This document shows, piece after piece, positions 6,163 to 9,573 of a stretch of DNA of 9,573 nt. Made by a program: the position numbers and the translations under genes. The stretch lies in assembly GCA_001786395.1 (NCBI GenBank), contig MFWN01000077.1:14654-24226 (forward strand), in the 5' to 3' direction. Under the pieces are notes generated by a model that saw nothing but the letters and a program-made list of their open reading frames with translations, did no database searches and was not told the origin of the DNA. Position 1 is the first letter of the stretch; each line of letters begins with the position of its first letter. This DNA is from Candidatus Pacearchaeota archaeon RBG_13_36_9 (lineage in GTDB: Archaea; Nanobdellota; Nanobdellia; Pacearchaeales; GW2011-AR1).

Positions 6163-6191
6163 GGACGAGGGTTCGATTCCCTCCTACCGCT
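6163..6191 (+). other. Likely attL: tRNA 3' part used as attachment site
   Basis: The tRNA 3' half directly abuts a tyrosine recombinase gene pointing away from it, the usual left end of an archaeal integrative element. In such insertions the 3' end of the tRNA is supplied by the element. No second copy of the T-arm/acceptor sequence is seen to the right within the window, so attR would lie beyond 9573. Core boundaries cannot be fixed from one end. Confidence 0.45.
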
Positions 6192-6216
6192 TCAATACAA
6201 TAGTTCAGTTACACAA

Positions 6217-6231
6217 ATGCTTTTAAAGCAT
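6217..6231 (+). promoter_or_regulatory. Palindrome overlapping the probable integrase promoter
   Basis: ATGCTTT-T-AAAGCAT is an inverted repeat with 7-bp arms and a one-base centre. Its middle, TTTTAAA (6221-6227), is the best TATA-like sequence upstream of the integrase. It predicts a start near 6250, just ahead of the ribosome site. A protein bound to the palindrome would block TBP, so it is a good candidate operator. Confidence 0.45.
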
Positions 6232-6254
6232 AGATTTCTGTAGAAGTTAGTATA

Positions 6255-6262
6255 GGGGTGAT
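6255..6262 (+). promoter_or_regulatory. Strong Shine-Dalgarno site of the integrase
   Basis: GGGGTGAT matches the 16S anti-Shine-Dalgarno complement (GGAGGTGATC) at seven of eight bases and lies 9 nt before the ATG at 6272. It settles that start. The chromosomal minus-strand genes in the left half look leaderless instead. Confidence 0.7.
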
Positions 6263-6271
6263 AGTAAGAAA

Positions 6272-7456
6272 ATGGAAGAACTAGCACCTTTAGACATCAA
6301 TGGGAATAAGAAGGCTTGGGCTAAATACAAGAAGAAAGAGTTTAAAGAAGGAAAAATTGAAGGGTTATCAAAGCACAATTCTGAAATTATTATTGCCCTC
6401 TTAAAAAACTTGGAAGAAGGGATTAACTGCACTTCTAGAGGTATGAGAACTCCGGCGAGCCTATTAAGGAATAGAAGAACTGCTAGAGTATTAGCAAAGA
6501 GATGCAAGAATAAGGATTTTGACAAGTTAACAAGGGAAGAGATATCTAGAATAATCAAAAAGGAAAATTCCGAGGATTTCGCTAGAAATGTTAAGGTTAT
6601 ATTCAGATGGATGCATAGAGTAGGTAGAATGAAGGAAAACATAACAGAGCATATCCTGCCAACCCAATTTTCAAAAGGTAAGCCCCCTTGGGTTTATTTA
6701 GGGGAAGAGGACACTAAAAGGCTTATCAACGCTCTTAATTCAGATTACAGGGCTTTAGCAACTTTTATACTAGACAGCGGAGTAAGACCGGAAGAGGCTT
6801 GGCGCATAAGGGTTTTTGATTTCCAAGAGGACTTTACCATATTGGACTTACCGGAAGTAAGAAGCAATGGGGAGAGAGTAGTAAAAAAACATTCTTTTGA
6901 AAGAAAAATTAAACTCAAATTATGCTCTCAACTAATGAAAGAATACGTAGAGCGTGAACAATTAAACCCAACTGATTTGATTTTTACAATGACACAAGCC
7001 GGATTTAACAAAGCCTTAAGGATGACCTGTAAAAAATTGTTTGGAAAAGAGACTATAGAAAACGGAGAAAAAAAGATAATTTGCGAGCCAACAAAAGGAA
7101 GAGAAAGCCCGGATAAAATGACCGCCTACGACCTCCGACATATTGCGGCTTGCTTTTGGTTAAAGAGGTATAAAACTAATAGAGATTTAATGTATCGCTT
7201 TGGGTGGAAAACTGAAGAGAGGATTTTTTACTATTCTGAATTTTTAGATATGAGGGATACTATAGACGACGAAGACCTAATAACCAAAGAGGATAAAATC
7301 AAGATGGAAAACAGAATTAAGGCGCTAGAGAAGATAGTTTTTATGCTTCAGAAAAATGATGGCAGCCTATGCGGTGAGGAAAAAGAGATGGCGGAAGAAC
7401 TTGTTCAAACAGGCAGATGTGTCAAGACAAAGAATTTTGAAGGGTTTGTTTCTTAA
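6272..7456 (+). CDS. Tyrosine recombinase / integrase of an integrative element
   Basis: This complete 394-residue site-specific recombinase presumably integrates and excises the element at the adjacent tRNA. The N-terminal part is basic (arm or core DNA binding, to about 135). A SAM-like core-binding domain (about 60-135) ends in a helix with FRWMHRVGR. The catalytic domain starts near 140. Visible residues are R172 in DSGVRPEEA; Lys candidates K205/K206 or K212 in the beta-hairpin; the box YDLRH with R289 (Tyr286 stands where His is usual) and H290; W312 in FGWKT at the His/Trp position; and nucleophile Y321, nine residues after W312 as in lambda Int (Y320 is the alternative). A charged coiled coil (341-361) and tail follow. 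The gene is intact, unlike SSV-type integrases split by insertion, so it resembles the pNOB8/SNJ2 mode. It converges with the cargo genes. Confidence 0.92.
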   Translation: MEELAPLDINGNKKAWAKYKKKEFKEGKIEGLSKHNSEIIIALLKNLEEGINCTSRGMRTPASLLRNRRTARVLAKRCKNKDFDKLTREEISRIIKKENSEDFARNVKVIFRWMHRVGRMKENITEHILPTQFSKGKPPWVYLGEEDTKRLINALNSDYRALATFILDSGVRPEEAWRIRVFDFQEDFTILDLPEVRSNGERVVKKHSFERKIKLKLCSQLMKEYVEREQLNPTDLIFTMTQAGFNKALRMTCKKLFGKETIENGEKKIICEPTKGRESPDKMTAYDLRHIAACFWLKRYKTNRDLMYRFGWKTEERIFYYSEFLDMRDTIDDEDLITKEDKIKMENRIKALEKIVFMLQKNDGSLCGEEKEMAEELVQTGRCVKTKNFEGFVS

Positions 7457-7551
7457 TCCTTATTGTTGAACCTCAATGTATCTTGATTAATTCAACATTA
7501 ACGAATTCTTAAGTTAAGTTGTATCCTTATTGTTGAACTTGCAGATATCTC
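7456..7551. repeat. Direct and inverted repeats downstream of the integrase
   Basis: ATCCTTATTGTTGAAC occurs twice (7456-7471 and 7523-7538), spaced 67 bp, and each copy is followed 8 nt later by TATCT. Each copy also forms an inverted repeat: TGTTGAA (7464-7470) with TTCAACA (7491-7497), and GTTGA (7532-7536) with TCAAC (7550-7554). TTAAGTTAAGTTG lies between them and CAACTTAG after. The first copy overlaps the integrase stop codon. Candidate roles are integrase arm sites, an iteron-like origin or operator sites. Confidence 0.6.
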
Positions 7552-7578
7552 AACTTAGCCCATTAGTGAAATTCATTA

Positions 7579-7594
7579 TTAAGAAAAAACTTAA
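7579..7594 (-). terminator. Terminator of the cargo gene cluster
   Basis: On the minus strand this reads TTAAG-TTTTTT-CTTAA, about 10 nt past the stop of the last minus-strand gene. The six-T run fits archaeal termination; the 5-bp arms are weak. On the plus strand it carries only an A-run, so it would not serve the integrase equally well. Confidence 0.4.
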
Positions 7595-7602
7595 CAGATT
7601 GC

Positions 7603-7836
7603 TTAATCTAATAGGCTGCTTTCCCCACCGTGCTTATTCAGCTTTTCAACACATTCTTCACAAATAACATACTCTTCTTTTGGTTTTTTACCAAGAATTA
7701 AGCTATCTTCTAATATCTGATTTTTTGTTGATATATCTAAATCTTCAAATCCAATTTTATAACCTCTATTGTTTTCTAATTCTTTTTCACTGACTAATTT
7801 TTTGCATTTAACACATTTCTCAATCTTCTTAATCAT
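7603..7836 (-). CDS. Mini zinc-binding protein with two CxxC motifs
   Basis: This is a 77-residue cytoplasmic protein that I cannot name. C8-x-x-C11 near the N-terminus and C59-x-x-C62 near the C-terminus would form one zinc site, bracketing a 47-residue acidic/basic insert (ELENNRGYKIGFEDLDIS...). That is long for a zinc ribbon. The C-terminus is loose. It starts 12 nt after the stop of the anchored protein gene upstream, with AAAGGAT as ribosome site, so the two share a transcript. It is the last gene of the cluster and faces the integrase tail to tail. Nucleic-acid binding or a protein adaptor role are both possible. Confidence 0.65.
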   Translation of the reverse strand: MIKKIEKCVKCKKLVSEKELENNRGYKIGFEDLDISTKNQILEDSLILGKKPKEEYVICEECVEKLNKHGGESSLLD

Positions 7837-7848
7837 TTTTATTATCCT

Positions 7849-8421
7849 TTAACACATACCTGCTATTTTCTTCCAAGCACTACAATATCGTGTTTCTGTC
7901 TTTGTTTTTTCTACATCTTTATATTTAACAATATTCTCACAAACCTGCTTTGTTGGAGGATAAACCCTTAATTCTGTAAGGGAATAATCTAGCTCTCGGC
8001 AAACACCATCAGAATTACATTTTGCACCTATATCAATATCAAATTCCCCTTTGCTAAAAGGAGCAATGTATAAAGAATACTTATCTTGAGAATACTTATT
8101 TTCAGTTTCATGTCCAAGGGTGTCTCTTGTTACAATATTAAATTCAAATATACCCCCCGTATCATCATTGTTATAAACTACGCACTTTGTAAAGAAGTCT
8201 TGAAATATCTGGGGACCAAAATTAGTATAGATTTCGCATTTGTCTCTAGACCACTTTACTTGCTCATCATGGCAAACCGGGGTATTATAAGGTTCTTTCT
8301 CTGAATAAATAACATTAGCAGTATAAGGAACTTGAACGAGCACCAAAATAAGATAAAGTACAGTAATAACTAATAAAACACCAACAATAAAAATTGTGAT
8401 TTTTAACCCACTCATTTTCAT
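7849..8421 (-). CDS. Membrane-anchored extracellular protein with eight cysteines
   Basis: This 190-residue protein has one N-terminal membrane segment (about 6-30), after which the chain is likely outside. The ectodomain has eight Cys (including C50, C62 and C80, a C-x(6)-C pair, and Cys as the final residue), enough for four disulfides. Its alternating strands (CVVYNNDD, FEFNIVTRDTLG, SLYIAPFSKGEFDIDIG) look like a small beta-sandwich. The C-terminal part VKYKDVEKTKTETRY resembles the repeated charged K-T-V-x-K/R tails of DPANN surface proteins, which is my recollection and not a family match. Two in-frame ATGs are possible (8421 and 8415). The TATA box places transcription start at 8422, so 8421 is used. 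No enzyme motif is seen. Confidence 0.7.
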   Translation of the reverse strand: MKMSGLKITIFIVGVLLVITVLYLILVLVQVPYTANVIYSEKEPYNTPVCHDEQVKWSRDKCEIYTNFGPQIFQDFFTKCVVYNNDDTGGIFEFNIVTRDTLGHETENKYSQDKYSLYIAPFSKGEFDIDIGAKCNSDGVCRELDYSLTELRVYPPTKQVCENIVKYKDVEKTKTETRYCSAWKKIAGMC

Positions 8422-8430
8422 ATTACCTTA

Positions 8431-8481
8431 AGCGAAATGATGCTTATAAATATAACGAAAAAGTGATATATATGTTTCGCT
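8431..8481 (-). promoter_or_regulatory. Promoter flanked by a 7-bp inverted repeat
   Basis: On the minus strand the TATA box TATTTATAAG (8452-8443) is centred about 26 nt before the ATG at 8421. It is enclosed by AGCGAAA (8481-8475) and TTTCGCT (8437-8431), with 37 nt between the arms. A related ACGAAAA (8455-8461 on the plus strand) lies between them. A regulator binding both half-sites could bridge the promoter. The stop of the upstream gene is about 40 nt away, so this is a new transcription unit. Confidence 0.5.
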
Positions 8482-8523
8482 AGTATATTCGATAGATGGA
8501 GTTAAAACAATTTATTCAGCTAC

Positions 8524-8709
8524 TTATACTTCCCTTTTTATAGTATAACCACAAACAGGACAAAATGATTTGAACACCGTTTTACTTCTAAAACCTCCAG
8601 AGGTTATTGTTTCCACAACTAAATTACCCTTTTTACATTCAGGACATTTATTGACAATTGTTTTTGTTCTTTCTTTTTCATAATTCTTTTTTTCTTTATA
8701 GTAACCCAT
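8524..8709 (-). CDS. Mini zinc-ribbon protein with KEK N-terminal motif
   Basis: This is a 61-residue protein. Residues 1-18 (MGYYKEKKNYEKERTKTI) form a charged helix. A classic zinc ribbon follows: C22-P-E-C25, a beta-hairpin (GNLVVETITSGGFRSKTVFKSF), then C50-P-V-C53-G. The knuckle pattern CPxC-x(24)-CPxCG is typical of ribbons that bind nucleic acid or proteins, but no specific family is recognised. The start is 1 nt after the stop of the two-helix membrane protein gene, so expression is coupled. The GGAAAGAGAG stretch that would act as its ribosome site is inside that upstream gene. Its N-terminus closely resembles that of the upstream protein. Confidence 0.7.
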   Translation of the reverse strand: MGYYKEKKNYEKERTKTIVNKCPECKKGNLVVETITSGGFRSKTVFKSFCPVCGYTIKREV

Positions 8710-8710
8710 T

Positions 8711-9055
8711 TTAATCTCTCTTTCCGTGTTTATAAGGAATTCTTTTAGCTGCCTTCTCCCACGCCAACCTTTGCCTTTCTTTATTTTTACTTCCTACCTT
8801 AAAGATTTTAATAAAACCCCAAATTAATAGGCCTATCCCAATTAAAGCCGTATAAATTGAAGAAAATAAAGCAAGACCAAAAAAAATTATTATAATAGAA
8901 ATTACAAGACCTGAAACATCCTTGCCGCCGAGTTTGGATAATTCACTTTCATAAACCCTTTTTCTCTCCCTTTCCCTTTCGGATAAATGTGCTTCCGAAT
9001 TTATAGACTGTGCTTTAAACCTTTCATACTTTTCTTTTTCCTTCCAATAACTCAT
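8711..9055 (-). CDS. Small two-helix membrane protein with KEK N-terminal motif
   Basis: This is a 114-residue protein starting at the ATG at 9055. An in-frame TTG at 9061 would add two residues but is less likely. A charged cytoplasmic N-terminus (MSYWKEKEKYERFKAQS, then a run of Glu/Arg at 26-36) precedes two membrane helices (about 49-66 and 69-86), and the tail is basic (KVGSKNKERQRLAWEKAAKR). The layout suggests a hairpin with both ends inside. AAAGAGCGGTTG before the ATG may be a ribosome site, and a TATA box (about 9099-9105) predicts a leader of about 20 nt. No function is recognised. The downstream zinc-ribbon gene is coupled to it. Confidence 0.68.
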   Translation of the reverse strand: MSYWKEKEKYERFKAQSINSEAHLSERERERKRVYESELSKLGGKDVSGLVISIIIIFFGLALFSSIYTALIGIGLLIWGFIKIFKVGSKNKERQRLAWEKAAKRIPYKHGKRD

Positions 9056-9096
9056 TTTCAACCGCTCTTTTTAATATTTTTGTAATGTTAATCGGG

Positions 9097-9107
9097 GTTA
9101 TAAATGT
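9097..9107 (-). promoter_or_regulatory. TATA box for the two-helix membrane protein gene
   Basis: Read on the minus strand, ATTTATAACC is centred near 9102 and predicts a start near 9076, about 20 nt before the ATG at 9055. The leader would hold a GAGCGG ribosome-site-like stretch. Confidence 0.4.
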
Positions 9108-9128
9108 TTCTTAATTTTTGTAAAATTC

Positions 9129-9548
9129 CTATACTTTCTCGCTCTTCCTATTATACAATTTCGCAATCAGGAATGCAATAATAACAACATTAATTCCCAT
9201 CCCAATTAAGGCTTCAATTGAAGCTAATGTTTCAAAAAGCAGCCCATGAGGGATGATATTTCCATAACCTAATGTGGTGATTGTTACTAAATTAAAATTT
9301 AAAGTCCTATAGACATCTTTAACTTGTTCATTAGTATTTGCATCAATCAACATATTTGAACCATGAAACATAGAAAATATCGCAGAGAATAAAAGAGAAA
9401 TAGAAAACATAAAAAGGAAATAGCTGACTAATACCCTTAACAAATCTTTTAAAGTTAACTTATCCTTTTCAAGGTTTTTGATATTATTCTCAAGGCTGAA
9501 AAAAGCTCCAAGTATCATAGCAATCCCTGCAATTAAAAAAGTAAACAT
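9129..9548 (-). CDS. Pore-loop ion channel, two-TM potassium-channel type (5' end uncertain)
   Basis: The visible 139 residues give an N-terminal hydrophobic segment (1-19), a charged linker (20-35), an outer helix (about 36-61), a pore loop and an inner helix (about 107-131). The pore carries the potassium-channel signature TITTLGYGN (89-97), filter TLGYG, then IIP. The residue after GYG is Asn rather than the usual Asp. The inner helix has the gating-hinge glycines IGMG. Such subunits assemble as tetramers and conduct K+ down its gradient. No cytoplasmic sensor domain (RCK/TrkA-N) is attached: the protein ends eight residues after the membrane. The frame stays open from the ATG at 9548 to the window edge and no TATA box is visible, so the true start may lie further upstream. 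Confidence 0.82.
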   Translation of the reverse strand: MFTFLIAGIAMILGAFFSLENNIKNLEKDKLTLKDLLRVLVSYFLFMFSISLLFSAIFSMFHGSNMLIDANTNEQVKDVYRTLNFNLVTITTLGYGNIIPHGLLFETLASIEALIGMGINVVIIAFLIAKLYNRKSEKV

Positions 9549-9573
9549 TGAAATTTTAGGTAAGAATAAGGTT

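Larger units (their letters stand above)
6109..6191 (+). tRNA. tRNA-His (GUG) with a 12-nt intron
   Basis: All arms can be folded. The acceptor is GCGGTTG with CTACCGC (6184-6190); one U-U mismatch falls at pair 6:67. The D-arm is GTTT/GAAT with GG in the loop. The anticodon stem is CAAGG (6134-6138) with CCTTG (6158-6162). The variable loop has 4 nt. The T-arm is GAGGG-TTCGATT-CCCTC (6167-6183). The anticodon loop is 19 nt instead of 7. Removing 6145-6156 gives UUGUGGU, with anticodon GUG (6141-6143). A G at -1 (6108), the tRNA-His signature, precedes position 1. However, discriminator base 73 is U, not the usual C, so identity is likely but not certain; the body also resembles Gly tRNAs, but no Gly anticodon is available. 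CCA is not encoded. An integrase gene follows, so this is probably an integration target. Confidence 0.82.

Noticed and set aside
6109..6191. Reading the tRNA as tRNA-Gly
   Set aside because: The body and U73 resemble Gly tRNAs, but no NCC triplet can be placed at 34-36. The splicing geometry gives GUG, and G-1 favours His.
7456..7551. CRISPR array or transposon ends at the repeated 16-mer
   Set aside because: There are only two copies, no further spacer unit and no cas gene or transposase nearby.
9056..9061. TTG start two codons upstream of the membrane-protein ATG
   Set aside because: The ATG at 9055 is preferred: the shared motif M-x-Y-x-KEK then begins at residue 1, as it does in the neighbouring gene, and the purine-rich ribosome-site-like stretch is retained.

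Overview
The window looks archaeal, most likely from an AT-rich DPANN-type genome (Woesearchaeota/Pacearchaeota-like). That placement is an inference from gene content, not a database match. The evidence is: TATA boxes about 26 nt upstream of start codons, so several mRNAs look leaderless; a tRNA gene whose anticodon loop carries a 12-nt insert with archaeal bulge-helix-bulge geometry; a small winged-helix regulator of archaeal type; and a large membrane-anchored surface protein rich in cysteine and N-glycosylation sequons.

Positions 1-5291 look like ordinary chromosome, all on the minus strand. Reading leftwards from 5291 there is a seven-helix membrane protein followed after 2 nt by a winged-helix regulator. 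Next comes a 1054-residue anchored surface protein with a cysteine-rich stalk and a right-handed beta-helix. Then come a histone-deacetylase-fold amidohydrolase and, 4 nt further, the start of an ADP-forming acyl-CoA synthetase (CoA-binding domain), cut by the window edge. The last two probably form an operon linking deacetylation to acetate/acetyl-CoA metabolism.

Positions 5292-6108 hold a divergent intergenic region and, on the plus strand, a small secreted protein whose mRNA should begin with a strong stem-loop. A gene-free stretch with several short palindromes follows.

At 6109-6191 there is an intron-containing tRNA, best read as tRNA-His(GUG). A complete tyrosine recombinase (6272-7456) starts 80 bp past its 3' end and points away from it. 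This is the classic layout of an integrative element inserted at a tRNA 3' end. Everything right of the tRNA is probably element DNA, and its far end is not in the window. The integrase has a strong Shine-Dalgarno site and a promoter that seems embedded in a palindrome, and it is followed by a 146-bp block with a repeated 16-mer and inverted repeats.

Positions 7603-9573 hold five small minus-strand genes converging on the integrase: a pore-loop ion channel, a two-helix membrane protein, two mini zinc-ribbon proteins and a membrane-anchored eight-cysteine protein. Two adjacent genes encode proteins with the same N-terminal motif, M-x-Y-(W/Y)-K-E-K-x-x-Y-E, on otherwise unrelated bodies. This membrane/zinc-ribbon cargo set is the best candidate here for an undescribed system, but its function cannot be read from sequence alone.
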